From Nematocida parisii ERTm1 (taxonomy: Eukaryota; Microsporidia): DNA of 64,000 bases. Each line of letters starts with the position of its first letter. Within the stretch, counting starts at the first letter, position 1. The DNA is taken from contig NW_013524646.1 of the NCBI RefSeq assembly GCF_000250985.1, positions 469,913-533,912 on the forward strand. The letters are read 5' to 3'. A program made the translations under genes and the position numbers. This document shows positions 1 through 10,588 of this stretch, in pieces. A model generated the notes under the pieces. That model worked only from the letters and a program-made list of their open reading frames with translations, had not been told where the DNA came from and did no database searches.

Positions 1-121
1 GGCCAAGTGGATAATATTGGATAATAAATAGAGAAAATGAGTTATTTTATGATATGAAATATAATTTAGTCATATGGTAAATGAAGTCACGTGGCCCTGT
101 AATAGCATTTATTTATAGCAA

Positions 122-2512
122 CTAAAGAAGGAAGAACCCTTCTGTGTTACTTATTGCTAAATCCAATTTTTCCTTTAATTTCTTCTTATTAGAATATTCT
201 GGGATAAGAAACGTATTAAAACAGGTCTGTGAAGAGGGAAGGCGGTCAGTGTCGCCGCCATTTCTCATAAATACAAGAGCCATTCGGCTGAGCCCTCCAG
301 AAGGTGCCCTATCAGTTCCTGTGACAAAACGCAAAAACTTTTTCTGCATTGTAATGTCGTACTGCTTGAATATCTCCCAGAATGACTGAATAAGTTCAGA
401 ATCTCTCCTGTACCCATTATAGATTGTGTATCGCTCTAATTCTTCCATATTTATGCATTCCATTCCTCCTATTAGTATGCTCAGCTCACATGGCAGTAAA
501 GACTTAATGAAAGTGTCACCGCATATCCTCCAAAGACCTTCTTTAATTAGTGCAAATGCCGGTTCTAGCCGAGTTTCTAGAAGTTCCTTACAATACACCT
601 GAGTGAACTCTTCTATATTGTGATGGGATACCTCATGTACTTTGCCGTTTAGTGTATACTCAAGAGAAAGAGAAGAAACCTCTTCTGGACTCATTTCTTT
701 TATCTGTGTAAGTGTCTGGTATATCGTGGGTTCAACTGTTTTTAAGTCCTCAAATGTCCCAGAATAGCCCAGAAGCCTTTTATAAAATACTTGCGGGAAG
801 TAAAAGCAAAGAACAGCTCCGTTGTATGCAGCTAATCCAAGAATGCTTCCAAGAATTTTATACTGTGTTTTTCTTTTTTCTAGCTCTTCATCAGAAAAAT
901 GGTTAAACCAAAGGCACCCATTGCTCTCCCGGAAAATATCCCACTCACCAAGAGTCTTCTGACTAAGAATTTGAAAGAATTCTTTTTTAATACCTCCTGA
1001 GTCTATTCCATCTTCACCCACAAATTTTATCTTTAACTGTTTCCACGCGGTCCCTTCTTCAAGGGACTCCAGAAGTCTCAATGAGTCCTCTACAACAGAT
1101 TCTCTCCCCACCTCAAGATTAAGATACGGATCTACCTGCCCTTCAAACATTGACCGGAAAAAGGCATCTTGTAATTCTGCCTTCATTCTGTCGGTGTTCT
1201 CTATTTGAATTAAATCAGACTTGGCTGGCATGTCAAGTATAAATGGAAAATCAAAAATACTGTGGCTTCTCTCTTTGTGGTAGCGCACTTCGGCCTTGTA
1301 GTTTAGTAGCCGAGAAAACCTTCTGTTAACAAACATAGAGTGGTGTATAAGGCCGGTTTCAACAGAAAACTCGTAAAGCCCTTTAAGACTCTTAAGTATT
1401 GCTAGAAGAAGAGTTCCCTCTCTCATATTTATCACACTGGTATTGTCTATCACAATAATAAGACTCTTAATTAGATCAATTAGCTCGTTTATGCAGAGTT
1501 TGTTAGACGCATAGCACAGAGAGTCACAGTGAGGATATTCGCAGTCCTTCAAAGTTTCATTGCATAAAGGACACTCTTCAATAACTCTTGAGCATAATTC
1601 TTTCACTGGGATGGGCCGAGTAATGACAGGAAACTCTTCGTGCTCTTTAAATCCACACTCTGGAACCTTTTTGTAGCTGAACCCGCCCAGCATTTTATTA
1701 CACCGGTCCATGCACAGAATATTTTCAGCTTTAGTCACCTGGCAGAGCATCTCAATTGACTCTAAAAACCTAATGAAGTATTTCTTCTCAAACTTAACAC
1801 ACTCCTTCACCGCATTAAATAGTTTGATTATCCTAATGGTTGTGTGTATAGAGTACCCTGCCTTCAGCCTATTTAATTCGTGATAGAACAGTCCTTGAAG
1901 AACAATTGCTTCTGTTTTTGCTTTTTTCTTATGAATCACCCGCGCTAGCTCCATTCTTAAATATTCTTTTTTTGAGTTTTCATCAGTGTAAGGTTTTGGC
2001 AGTAATAAGAAATTTTCTTGTACTAAAGAAAGAGGAACCCCAAATTCCCTGTGCATTATTGGACTGCAAGAATATGAAGACTGCCCCGTGCTTTTAAGAG
2101 ACATATAGAAATACTTCAATATATTCTGGGCAGTGTTTATGTGAGATATAATCTTCCCAGCTGAGTTTTGGACATTGCTCAATTCATTCATTTGTTTCTT
2201 TACTGCCTGTGGGAGCAGTGCTACACTCATGTTCGGGTGCAGACCAATTCTTGTGCTATAATACTTACTCTCTTGCTGTGCTGTGTGGGCTGCTCTGCCG
2301 TGTATAAAGTACAGTGACTCGCATGTGAAATAGTCATCGTATTCTAAGAGTAATTCTACTATTTCATCTGAAATGCTTTCAATGTCTGATAGCTTACAGA
2401 ATATTCCTATGCAGAGACCACCACCACAGCCGTAAATTATCTGTTTTTTAAGCTTCTCAACTAGTTCCAGATTCTGCTTGCTCTCTTTGCTTTTCATTAT
2501 AAACCTCCTCAT
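122..2512 (-). CDS. HECT-type E3 ubiquitin ligase, UBE3A/E6AP-like
   Basis: A 796-aa protein with a C-terminal HECT domain (about residues 450-796) that would accept ubiquitin from an E2 and pass it to substrates. The catalytic cysteine is Cys764, in the context SSQTCFNTFLIPEY, close to the family consensus. The N-terminus carries C29-x4-C34-x4-C39 and C64, the pattern of the AZUL zinc finger of UBE3A, so this looks E6AP-like rather than Rsp5-like, and no WW or C2 domain is seen. A second cysteine-rich cluster lies near residues 314-345 (CPLC...C...C...C). The ATG at 2512 is used; a second in-frame ATG at codon 6 is possible. It diverges from Rpt1 with 105 bp between start codons. The HECT call is firm; the E6AP subtype is an inference from the cysteine spacing. 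Confidence 0.9.
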   Translation of the reverse strand: MRRFIMKSKESKQNLELVEKLKKQIIYGCGGGLCIGIFCKLSDIESISDEIVELLLEYDDYFTCESLYFIHGRAAHTAQQESKYYSTRIGLHPNMSVALLPQAVKKQMNELSNVQNSAGKIISHINTAQNILKYFYMSLKSTGQSSYSCSPIMHREFGVPLSLVQENFLLLPKPYTDENSKKEYLRMELARVIHKKKAKTEAIVLQGLFYHELNRLKAGYSIHTTIRIIKLFNAVKECVKFEKKYFIRFLESIEMLCQVTKAENILCMDRCNKMLGGFSYKKVPECGFKEHEEFPVITRPIPVKELCSRVIEECPLCNETLKDCEYPHCDSLCYASNKLCINELIDLIKSLIIVIDNTSVINMREGTLLLAILKSLKGLYEFSVETGLIHHSMFVNRRFSRLLNYKAEVRYHKERSHSIFDFPFILDMPAKSDLIQIENTDRMKAELQDAFFRSMFEGQVDPYLNLEVGRESVVEDSLRLLESLEEGTAWKQLKIKFVGEDGIDSGGIKKEFFQILSQKTLGEWDIFRESNGCLWFNHFSDEELEKRKTQYKILGSILGLAAYNGAVLCFYFPQVFYKRLLGYSGTFEDLKTVEPTIYQTLTQIKEMSPEEVSSLSLEYTLNGKVHEVSHHNIEEFTQVYCKELLETRLEPAFALIKEGLWRICGDTFIKSLLPCELSILIGGMECINMEELERYTIYNGYRRDSELIQSFWEIFKQYDITMQKKFLRFVTGTDRAPSGGLSRMALVFMRNGGDTDRLPSSQTCFNTFLIPEYSNKKKLKEKLDLAISNTEGFFLL

Positions 2513-2617
2513 TTTCTCTGTATAAAGCGCGGGGAGAGAACTGATTTGTCATTTTTTGATTGGTTCATTTTTATTCTTGACTAATTAAATTATAGACAGA
2601 GTTTTGTTTACAATTTT

Positions 2618-3865
2618 ATGAACAACAGTGCCCAGGAGAACGGCTTAACGGAGAGCGAAGTAGAATTAATAACAAATTATGGGAAAAGTTATTATACGAA
2701 CAGTATAATGCAGGTGGAGAAGGAGATAAAGGAACTGTACAGCCGGATAAACTCAAAGCTAGGCCTGCGTGAGGTAGAGACAGGGCTGGCACCGCCGATG
2801 CTCTGGAATTTAGCAAGCGATGCGCAGCGGTCAAAAACCGAGAAGACCTTGCAAGTAGCTAGGTGCTGCAAGGTTATGGAAGACCCTTCTGGAACAGACA
2901 GATACATGATAAATATTAAGCAGATTGCGAAGTTTATTGTTGGAAGAAGCAAGTCTCTGAACAGAGAGGATATTTCCGAGGGGATTAGAGTGGGCGTGGA
3001 CCGAGTGAAGTATCAGATCATGGTGCCTCTTCCAGCGAAGATTGATAACGCAGTTACGCTTATGCAGATAGAAGAAAAGCCTGATATTACGTATTCTGAT
3101 ATAGGGGGCTGTGCGGAGCAGATAGAAAAGATCAAAGAGGTGGTGGAAATGCCATTGGTCAGCCCAGAAAAGTTCATTAAGCTGGGGATAGACCCACCAA
3201 AGGGAGTTCTATTATATGGGCCACCAGGAACGGGGAAGACACTTTGCGCGCGTGCAGTGGCAAATAGTGCCAATGCCACATTCATCCGGGTAATTGGATC
3301 AGAATTAGTCCAAAAATATGTGGGAGAAGGGGCAAGAATGGTGAGAGAGCTGTTTGAGCTAGCCAAGTCAAAAAAAGCATGCATAATATTCTTTGATGAG
3401 GTGGACGCCTTTGGAAGTACCAGGTTTGATGGGGGAAACAATGAAGTGCAGCGAACTATGTTAGAGCTAATTAACCAGCTAGATGGGTTTGAGTCGCGAG
3501 GAAATATAAAGGTGCTTATGGCAACAAACAGGCCAGATACCCTAGACCCGGCACTTCTTAGACCAGGAAGACTTGATAGAAAGGTTGAATTTGCACTTCC
3601 AGACCTGGCTGGGCGCAGTGCTATCCTTAAGATTCATACAAAGCCAATGAGTGTAGAGAAAAACATTCGATACGAATTAATAGCAAGACTCTGCCCAAGT
3701 GCAACAGGAGCAGAATTGCGCAGTGTATGCACTGAAGCAGGGATGTTCGCAATTCGTGAAAGAAGAAAGGTGGCCACTGAAAAAGACTTTTTATTGGCAG
3801 TTGAAAAGGTCATCAAGGGATACGCAAAGTTCTCTTCTACACCAAGATATCTGACATACAACTAA
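2618..3865 (+). CDS. RPT1: 26S proteasome regulatory ATPase subunit Rpt1 (PSMC2)
   Basis: A 415-aa AAA+ ATPase of the 19S base that unfolds ubiquitinated substrates for the 20S core. An N-terminal coiled-coil (about 30-60) and OB-type region are followed by the AAA domain, with Walker A GPPGTGKT at residues 201-208, Walker [12 protein letters not shown] and the arginine-finger region [11 protein letters not shown]. The C-terminal stretch [20 protein letters not shown] and the end [12 protein letters not shown] separate Rpt1 from Rpt2-6. Length is slightly below yeast Rpt1 (467), with the loss at the N-terminus. The stop codon is followed directly by AATAAA (3866-3871), a possible polyadenylation signal. 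With the neighbouring HECT ligase it makes a ubiquitin-proteasome pair, probably by chance. Confidence 0.95.
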   Translation: MNNSAQENGLTESEVELITNYGKSYYTNSIMQVEKEIKELYSRINSKLGLREVETGLAPPMLWNLASDAQRSKTEKTLQVARCCKVMEDPSGTDRYMINIKQIAKFIVGRSKSLNREDISEGIRVGVDRVKYQIMVPLPAKIDNAVTLMQIEEKPDITYSDIGGCAEQIEKIKEVVEMPLVSPEKFIKLGIDPPKGVLLYGPPGTGKTLCARAVANSANATFIRVIGSELVQKYVGEGARMVRELFELAKSKKACIIFFDEVDAFGSTRFDGGNNEVQRTMLELINQLDGFESRGNIKVLMATNRPDTLDPALLRPGRLDRKVEFALPDLAGRSAILKIHTKPMSVEKNIRYELIARLCPSATGAELRSVCTEAGMFAIRERRKVATEKDFLLAVEKVIKGYAKFSSTPRYLTYN

Positions 3866-4138
3866 AATAAAGGGGCATGTGTACTTTTCTGTGACATATT
3901 TACTATTTCAATTATTATTGCTGTATTAGGATATTTCATCTGTTTTTGGCCATTTGTCAGTTAAATCATTTATGTAAACGGCATGCACAGAGCTATCACA
4001 AGAGAATATATCATGAAATCTATCAAATATTCTGAATTCGAAATAATTCAGCAATAGCTGGAAGAGAAAGTTTAGCTATAAAAATATTATTATGTGCGCT
4101 CTTTCATTAATACATAACTAGAAATTCTTATATTTTTT

Positions 4139-4381
4139 ATGGATAAGTTAGTGCGAATTAAAGAACAGTCAATTAAAAGGCTGGAAAAGGACATTCAGAT
4201 GTATGAAAACGAGCTAGTTGCAATTCAAGGAGAAAAGGAGAAGGAAGAATCTTCTGGAAATGACTACTATGCTCTCAGAACAATAGAGCAAAGATCAGAA
4301 GAGACCAGGAAAGCACTCGAAAGCACACAGACCATTCTCAAAAAAACCAAAGCAGAACTGGATCGCATGAATAATGAGTAG
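4139..4381 (+). CDS. Tubulin-binding cofactor A-like protein
   Basis: A small, almost wholly helical and charged protein of 80 aa. The order of features matches tubulin cofactor A (yeast Rbl2), which holds newly folded beta-tubulin: an N-terminal IKxxSIKRLEKDIQMYENEL helix, a loop with a DYYALR motif, then a second helix with EETRKALESTQTILKKTKAEL. Yeast and human family members are about 106 aa, so this is a short version. The ATG is preceded by a T-rich stretch. An unrelated short coiled coil is the main alternative, since helical proteins give weak family signals. Confidence 0.65.
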   Translation: MDKLVRIKEQSIKRLEKDIQMYENELVAIQGEKEKEESSGNDYYALRTIEQRSEETRKALESTQTILKKTKAELDRMNNE

Positions 4382-4485
4382 GAGTGTGTGCAGCAGTGCT
4401 TGCTGTTTCGGAAGATAATTGACTGTATACTGATAAATAATAAAGGGTTTATTGGTCACTTGCCAGAAGCACTGTGAATTTTAGA

Positions 4486-5589
4486 TTATGAGTCATCTGC
4501 TCTCTGTGCCCCTCTTTCCTTTCTGTTTTTCTTTTCTATTCTGTCGGCTTTGGACGGCTTTTTCTTTATTCCCTTTTCTTGAAACTCTTTGCTTTCCATG
4601 GCATACTCAGCGGCCATCTTGCCTCCAATGGCTCTTCGCATCTTGTTCTGGTTTTCTAAGAAAATGGCAGCATCTTCTGGGAACTTAAACGTAATGAAAC
4701 AGTATCCTGGGTTTCTCTTTGCGTTGTTTGATGTTAGATTGACACCTCTTAGCTTTAACTTTTTATCATGGGCCTTTAAGAAGTACTCCTCAATTACTTT
4801 GGAGATAGACTTTCTTGTGTGCTTTTTGTCCATGTGGGAGATGTGCACTCTGCATGAGCTGACCTTGGATGGATCTCTTGGGTCTAACTTCCCTTCTTGC
4901 CTATCTTTGATGGTTTTCTCTCGTTTGTAGTCCTTTTCCTTCTGCTCTGACTCTCTCTGCTTCAGAACCTCTGGGGATACATACCTTAGCACAACTAAAA
5001 TTCTGTCATTAAGTGAGACTTGTTGGCGCAGACTTTCTTTGCAACTGTCCTGGTGCTTGAAAAGAACAAAGGCTCTTCCTGTTGGCTCTCCTGTTTCCCT
5101 GTTCAAAACAAAAGTGCACTGCTCTACCTCTCCAAATGCTTCAAATACTTCCCTAACCTGGTCTTCAGTGTCTTTTACAGAAATATTTGTCACAAATACA
5201 GTTCTGTTCTCTTCACCCTCTGGAAGCTTTTTCCTCTGGTTTTCTTCGTACTCTTTTCTCTTCTGTCTTCCAAATGAGTTCTCATCGGTTGGAGTGTCAA
5301 ACTTCTGCCGTGCCTTGAACACTTCTCGGTCGTGTAACTGTGCAACCTTTATCTCTCTCCCAAGGAAGTCTGTTCCATCCAGTGTTTTTATAAATCTGTT
5401 GACATCAGTTGTATTGGCGCACTGAATAAAAACAGCCCCAGTGGCTACTCCGTTTTTAGAGTGTCTTTCCACACTAACTGCCCCATTGAAGTGCTTTAAA
5501 ATCTGTTCGTCAGATATGTTAAATGGCATGTTTGTAGCTATTACTCTGTGTTGTTTGCTATATGTTCCACTGCCTCCGTTTAAGCTCAT
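4486..5589 (-). CDS. Nucleolar multi-RRM RNA-binding protein, NOP4/RBM28-like
   Basis: A 367-aa protein with three RNA recognition motifs, near residues 13-90, 128-206 and 245-335. RNP-like strands are visible, such as RTVFVTNISVKDTEDQ with GRAFVLFKH in the second RRM and GYCFITFKF in the third. A charged linker separates RRM2 and RRM3, and the C-terminus is a basic tail (KKKPSKADRIEKKNRKERG) typical of nucleolar factors. The long third RRM followed by AEYAMESKEF resembles the end of yeast Nop4 / human RBM28, needed for 60S subunit assembly. Nop12/RBM34 is the alternative. The RRM content is sure, the orthology moderate. Confidence 0.75.
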   Translation of the reverse strand: MSLNGGSGTYSKQHRVIATNMPFNISDEQILKHFNGAVSVERHSKNGVATGAVFIQCANTTDVNRFIKTLDGTDFLGREIKVAQLHDREVFKARQKFDTPTDENSFGRQKRKEYEENQRKKLPEGEENRTVFVTNISVKDTEDQVREVFEAFGEVEQCTFVLNRETGEPTGRAFVLFKHQDSCKESLRQQVSLNDRILVVLRYVSPEVLKQRESEQKEKDYKREKTIKDRQEGKLDPRDPSKVSSCRVHISHMDKKHTRKSISKVIEEYFLKAHDKKLKLRGVNLTSNNAKRNPGYCFITFKFPEDAAIFLENQNKMRRAIGGKMAAEYAMESKEFQEKGIKKKPSKADRIEKKNRKERGAQRADDS

Positions 5590-5976
5590 GTTAAAATTTT
5601 TGCAGAAAGCAACTTATTATACTTTCTGTTACTAAAATTACCATTTGTTCAACGCATTAATAAAGAGCCATAAATGGTTAAATAATCCTGTATATTGGCT
5701 TAATTGGTTGTACAAATGCATTATAACCCGAAATTCAGTAATATTTACATATTAATAAAAATATGAATTTGCCAGAGAGTCAATAACCATAGAATACCAT
5801 AAAATCATACAAATAGAAATATTCTGGTTATACTGTAAATTTATGCCAAACAAGAGAATTAAGCAATATATTCAGTTTGGTATACAATCCGAAATTAAAT
5901 GATTATTTGATTAGTGCTAATATTCTCTGGCTTATATTCTTGTTTTATGTTAATAATACTCCATAAATATTATTTT
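5590..5976. other. AT-rich intergenic region with one AACCCGAAAT motif
   Basis: A 387-bp divergent intergenic stretch between the NOP4-like gene and the small ORF at 5977. I see no convincing gene. It holds the sequence ATAACCCGAAATT at 5723-5735, which recurs in other gaps of this window, and a weaker relative (AATCCGAAATT) near 5886-5896. Confidence 0.6.
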
Positions 5977-6234
5977 ATGGATGGGTTTAATTTTGCAAAA
6001 CAGCTGGCAGGAAAGAATAGCACAGAAGAGGAAAACTTTCTTAAGCATATGAAACCAATTAAAAAGGAAATTAGTCTTAAAAGAGCCAAAAGACTAGGAA
6101 AATACCTTTACTTAACTGAAGATAACCTTTTAGTCTCCTTGGTTATTACTAAAAATAAACCACGCACTGGCATAGCCAGTGGTTTAGTAAATGTGTCTGG
6201 TCTTAACCTGTACATATTTACCAATGAAGCATAA
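5977..6234 (+). CDS. Small basic hypothetical protein (85 aa)
   Basis: Unrecognised. The reading frame extends upstream to a GTG at 5914 and an ATG at 5947. The ATG at 5977 (protein starting MDGFNFAKQLAG) is preferred because the upstream extension is a hydrophobic AT-rich translation typical of noncoding DNA here. The protein has a lysine-rich first half (IKKEISLKRAKRLGKY) and a beta-prone second half. No signal peptide or membrane segment is present with this start. If the ATG at 5947 were used, a hydrophobic leader would be added. It lies alone between two long gaps. It could be a real small gene or chance. Confidence 0.4.
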   Translation: MDGFNFAKQLAGKNSTEEENFLKHMKPIKKEISLKRAKRLGKYLYLTEDNLLVSLVITKNKPRTGIASGLVNVSGLNLYIFTNEA

Positions 6235-6454
6235 CCAGAATTTATTTGGAAGAGTTTAAAAATATGAAAATAATAAAAATGTAAAGGATTAAATACTGCT
6301 GGCTCTTCATTTATTCAGTGAATTTTTGGCTTATATTAAATAATAACTACCAAATACCAGGATGTTTGGCATATCTATATATTACATTTGTCTATCTATA
6401 AAACTTGAAATTATACAGAGTTAATAATATATAGAACAATCTATGCAATCTACT

Positions 6455-8134
6455 TTACTTTTTGCGATTAGCGCGATGAGGATCATTAAATATCTGCATT
6501 GCATAAGAAAGATCGTATGCATACACCTCTATTGCCCTTGAAATTACATTTATGGGTGCAGATCCCTTTTTCTTGTCTGATGACAGGAGTAGGTTCATTC
6601 GTGGGTTTGGCGCGGGTGTTACATACATTTCTTTATTGCTCGCTTTTTCTTTACTTAATAACTCCTTTATTTCATTTGAATTCATAAGAATATGAGTTAG
6701 CATTAAATCCTTAGGTATAATCGACACATTGGTTTCTACAAGAGACCGATAGCAATTGGCTAATTCATACAAAATGTACCTGTGCTGCTTTTTCGAAAAG
6801 ATATAATCTACCTCTAATGATACTAAAGAAATCAACCTGTCAGTGAAATTGATGACTTCTTCAATTTTGTCTAAATGACCAGTAGAAATTTTCTGCAAGT
6901 CGCCTATTTGTTTGACTTTTTTTGATTTCATTATCTGGTCCACAGTTGAGTATGCGTCTACCTCTTTTAAAAATCTGTCTAAGTATTGTATAAAAATGCA
7001 CAACTTAGGATCACTCGATGATTTTTCTGTTGAGCCAATGTATGCCCTAATGTATTCTATAAAGAAAATAAGATGATTTTCGTTCTTATTATTAACCATT
7101 GAATAGAACCCGCGATGCCTTACACTATTATTTCCCATTTCGATTAAACCATTGAAATATTCAACATTGTCTATAGCTGCAGCTCGCTGTACATGCGCTA
7201 CTAAAGATACAATAGATGTCATTGTTGTTTCTTCTTCAGTTGCAAAGTGATTTTTATCGTTGTTTCTATACTCTTGCACTTCTGCAAACCTTTCTTTTTT
7301 GGCATTGCTATGTAGAGACGCCCTTGAACTTATAGAATTCTTTAAATCAATGTATTCTATAAATCTGGTTTTGTCCTTATCAATTTCGTCTAGAATCATA
7401 GGAAGTGTTTTTTGCTGTTTTAATTCTCTTCTACGAGTTGCTTGTGGTGGATTTGTAATGACAACTCTTAGAAGTAGTTCAATAATTCTTGTCATTTTGC
7501 TGTTTAAGTCCGCGTCATTTATATCATTTTTTATGATCTTATTGAATAAAGACACAGTTTTTTTATCATGGCCAAGTAATAACCATTCTAATGCCTTCAA
7601 TGGACAGTCACCAGTGCATTTGTTATTTTCGTTAAGCAGACCAATCTTATGTATAGTATCCATAGGATTGTCCATTAATAAGAATAAACATCTAAGCATA
7701 TAATTGTCCTTTAAAACATTGTAAATAACGCCCTGTAAGTTTTTATGGTTACTTTTTTTGTTGGGCCTTCCATACTCCTTTAAAAGTAACTCTATAACAC
7801 TTTTCATTTTATCTATTTTTTGAATTGCATTCTTTTCCCCTTCTTCTGTCATTCTCTTAAGTGAATTTAATGGCAGTTCTTCTCTGTCATAAAATTTTGT
7901 ATTATTCGCCCTCTGTCCTATCCAAACCAATAGTGACCTAATGTTCTGCGCCTCTTCTGCGCTTTTACTATTACCGGCTGCTGCGCCCGCAATTTGTTTT
8001 TTAACATCTAGAGAGCTAGACCGAAATTGCAATAAGTACCAAGCTATAAAAAGAAGAGCAATTAACCCAGCAACAATTACGGCTATTATGTATTTTCGCT
8101 TTTTTAAGTTTTCTTTGCTTGCATTTAATGCCAT
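6455..8134 (-). CDS. Orphan type II membrane protein (559 aa)
   Basis: No family recognised. The N-terminus is a short basic segment (KENLKKRKY), then one hydrophobic helix at about residues 15-36 (IIAVIVAGLIALLFIAWYLL), so the protein is predicted to be anchored with its large helical C-terminal part in the lumen or outside. The rest is hydrophilic and rich in Asn and Lys, with scattered cysteines (CTGDCPLK). Codon use and AT content resemble the secreted-family genes at 12-20 kb more than the housekeeping genes, which suggests a lineage-specific, host-facing or endomembrane protein. No convincing similarity to the families at 12-20 kb is seen. The ATG at 8134 is the first in frame. Confidence 0.7.
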   Translation of the reverse strand: MALNASKENLKKRKYIIAVIVAGLIALLFIAWYLLQFRSSSLDVKKQIAGAAAGNSKSAEEAQNIRSLLVWIGQRANNTKFYDREELPLNSLKRMTEEGEKNAIQKIDKMKSVIELLLKEYGRPNKKSNHKNLQGVIYNVLKDNYMLRCLFLLMDNPMDTIHKIGLLNENNKCTGDCPLKALEWLLLGHDKKTVSLFNKIIKNDINDADLNSKMTRIIELLLRVVITNPPQATRRRELKQQKTLPMILDEIDKDKTRFIEYIDLKNSISSRASLHSNAKKERFAEVQEYRNNDKNHFATEEETTMTSIVSLVAHVQRAAAIDNVEYFNGLIEMGNNSVRHRGFYSMVNNKNENHLIFFIEYIRAYIGSTEKSSSDPKLCIFIQYLDRFLKEVDAYSTVDQIMKSKKVKQIGDLQKISTGHLDKIEEVINFTDRLISLVSLEVDYIFSKKQHRYILYELANCYRSLVETNVSIIPKDLMLTHILMNSNEIKELLSKEKASNKEMYVTPAPNPRMNLLLSSDKKKGSAPINVISRAIEVYAYDLSYAMQIFNDPHRANRKK

Positions 8135-8755
8135 TTCTAAATGGAGCTGAAAATATTTTCATATTTATAGTTATAAAGTAAGAAGCAAATCAAATCAGTC
8201 TAAACTAAAAATGACGAATTATTAGTGTATCCAGAGGATCAATTAAATCACAGCCAGTATACTATATTCTATACATTCTAAATGTATAAAATATTCACTC
8301 GTAGTGTAATTGATATTATAACTAGAGTAGAGACAGGAGAAAATTAAAGGCTCTGTAAACTACTTCTTTCTTTAGATTACATTATATGATTTTATTCATT
8401 AAACACAGATAGAAGCATAAAAAACTCAAAATATCTTCTTTATTTCAGTTAAACATACGTATTAAAGGTAATCACAGAACTATTCAAAAAAATCATTATT
8501 TATTACTGTATAAAGATAGAAATAATGAAAAACGAATATTTAACCATTTCTAATGTTAATTCTTGTATATCTACTAAGCCACTCTATCACAGTGTAATTA
8601 GTACTGCACAAGTAGGAGTATGTTATATAGAAACACTCATGCATGGCTGAATATATTAATACCCATCCACTGCAGTGCTTTTTTGCATCTGTTAGAGTTA
8701 TTAGGTGTATACAGAATTGTGGTATTTGGTTGTATTCTGGGGTTAGTAAAATAAA
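8135..8755. other. AT-rich intergenic region, no gene seen
   Basis: A 621-bp gap upstream of the orphan membrane protein gene and downstream of V-ATPase subunit A. It is very AT-rich with only short frames. Nothing convincing was found. Confidence 0.6.
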
Positions 8756-10588
8756 TCACTCTGTTAGGACACGTGATGCGGCTGTTATGTTTTTTTGCAG
8801 GTGCATTAAATTATCTGTTATTCTGTCCTCTCCCTTAACTGGATCTTCAAACTTCATTCTTGTTAGTTTGTAGTAGATGTCTTGAGTTTCATTCAGTAAG
8901 AACTCCCAAGACGGAACTACTTTGGTCTCCAGCAGCTCTTTGCATACTTTGTAGTAATATACAATAGTGTTGCTCATTAGCACTGTTTTATAGAATGGAC
9001 AGTACTTGTCATAGGTTGACACACCATTTTGCTGCAGGAAATCTTCTTTGATGATTTTTGCTATGCTCATTTCTAGCTTCTCCAGCTCTCCCAGAGATCC
9101 CTTCCCAACAAGCTGTACAATCTCACTGAGTGACTCCTCTTTCTGGAGAAGCTCTTTAATCACTTTCATTGAGTCTGCATAGGTGGCATTGTATTGGTTA
9201 TGGTATGGCGTAAGAAGGTTTATGTATTTAGAGTAGCTAAGGTTCCAGTTTACACTTGGGAAGTGCTTTCTCTGTGCGAGCTTTTTGTCCAGCCCCCAAA
9301 ACACCTGTACAATTCCTAGAGTGGCTGCAGTCACTGGGTCTGAGAAGTCTCCACCCGGAGGAGAGACTGCCCCCACTACAGTAACACTGCCCTGCCTTTC
9401 TCCGCTTCCCAAGCACTCTGTGTACCCAGCTCTCTCATAGAAAAATGCCAGACGAGCACCCAAGTACGCAGGATACCCACTATCTGCGGGCATTTCTGCC
9501 AGCCGACCACTTATTTCTCTAAGCGCCTCGGCCCATCTAGAGGTTGAATCTGCCATCATTGAAACGTTGTATCCCTGGTCTCTGTAGTACTCTGCTATAG
9601 TTATTCCCGTGTAGATAGATGCCTCTCTAGCAGCTACTGGCATATTAGAAGTATTTGCAATCAGCACAGTTCTCTTCATAATAGACTCCTCTCTCCCGTC
9701 TACATTTATTTTAAGAGTAGGAAACTCCTCAAGCACTTCACTCATTTCATTCCCTCTCTCTCCACACCCTACATAGACAATCACATCTGAGTTGGAGTAC
9801 TTTGAAAGTGATTGTGAAATAACAGTCTTACCACATCCAAATGCCCCTGGAATTGCAGCAGTTCCTCCCTGCACACACGGAAACATTGCATCTAAGAGTC
9901 TCTGCCCCGTGAACAATTGCTGCACAGGGGTAAGCTTTTGCTTGATTGGTCGGGGTGATCTAACCGGCCATATTTGGTACATTTTTTCTGTACTCACTAT
10001 ACCACTGTTTTCTAGCTCTAGCAATATCTCCTCTACCGTATACATGCCCTTTTCAGCTATTTTAGTGACTACACCCCCCTTGCTCTTTGGCGATACCATA
10101 AGCCGCAGCGTAAGAAGAGTATTCTCCTCCACCATTCCAAAAATGTCCCCTGCCTCCAGTTTGTCCCCTATAGACACAGTGGGTGTAAATTCCCATTTTT
10201 TTGTCCGGTCTAAAGCAGGCAAAGAAATACCATTTGGAATGTACAGGCTCTTTGTGTCATTATATATCTGCCGTAGTGGCCGCTGTATGCCATCAAATAT
10301 ATTATCTAATAGTCCAGGGCCCAACTCAACACAAAGAGGATGTCCTAGCCTCACAACAGGATCACCCACCCCCAGGCCAGATGTTTCCTCATAGACTTGA
10401 ATGGTAATCTTATCTCCTTCTATCTTTATTACCTCTCCCATTAATCCTTGGTGCCCCACTTTGGCAAGTTCATACATAGCACAGCCAAGCATGTTTTCTG
10501 CGATGACCACTGGCCCACTCACCATGTACACGCTTCCAGTCATGTTCTCCCCTTCTCTACTTAAGAACAGAAATTCATTTCGGTTCAT
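8756..10588 (-). CDS. VMA1: V-type H+-ATPase catalytic subunit A
   Basis: A 610-aa catalytic subunit of the V1 sector, which hydrolyses ATP to drive proton pumping into vacuolar and endomembrane compartments. The order is an N-terminal beta-barrel ([11 protein letters not shown]... [15 protein letters not shown]), the non-homologous region, Walker A GAFGCGKT at residues 248-255, the arginine and glutamate segment [16 protein letters not shown], and the ATPase signature region [20 protein letters not shown]. Length matches intein-free Vma1 orthologues (about 615). The first ATG at 10588 is used; the ATG at codon 16 would also keep the whole barrel. There is no intein. Confidence 0.97.
   Translation of the reverse strand: MNRNEFLFLSREGENMTGSVYMVSGPVVIAENMLGCAMYELAKVGHQGLMGEVIKIEGDKITIQVYEETSGLGVGDPVVRLGHPLCVELGPGLLDNIFDGIQRPLRQIYNDTKSLYIPNGISLPALDRTKKWEFTPTVSIGDKLEAGDIFGMVEENTLLTLRLMVSPKSKGGVVTKIAEKGMYTVEEILLELENSGIVSTEKMYQIWPVRSPRPIKQKLTPVQQLFTGQRLLDAMFPCVQGGTAAIPGAFGCGKTVISQSLSKYSNSDVIVYVGCGERGNEMSEVLEEFPTLKINVDGREESIMKRTVLIANTSNMPVAAREASIYTGITIAEYYRDQGYNVSMMADSTSRWAEALREISGRLAEMPADSGYPAYLGARLAFFYERAGYTECLGSGERQGSVTVVGAVSPPGGDFSDPVTAATLGIVQVFWGLDKKLAQRKHFPSVNWNLSYSKYINLLTPYHNQYNATYADSMKVIKELLQKEESLSEIVQLVGKGSLGELEKLEMSIAKIIKEDFLQQNGVSTYDKYCPFYKTVLMSNTIVYYYKVCKELLETKVVPSWEFLLNETQDIYYKLTRMKFEDPVKGEDRITDNLMHLQKNITAASRVLTE

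Noticed and set aside
9792-10394. 200-aa plus-strand frame opposite V-ATPase A
   Set aside because: Antisense shadow of a highly conserved gene, with no independent features.
8756-10588. Intein in V-ATPase subunit A as in some yeasts
   Set aside because: The coding sequence is collinear and of normal length, and the Walker A region is uninterrupted.
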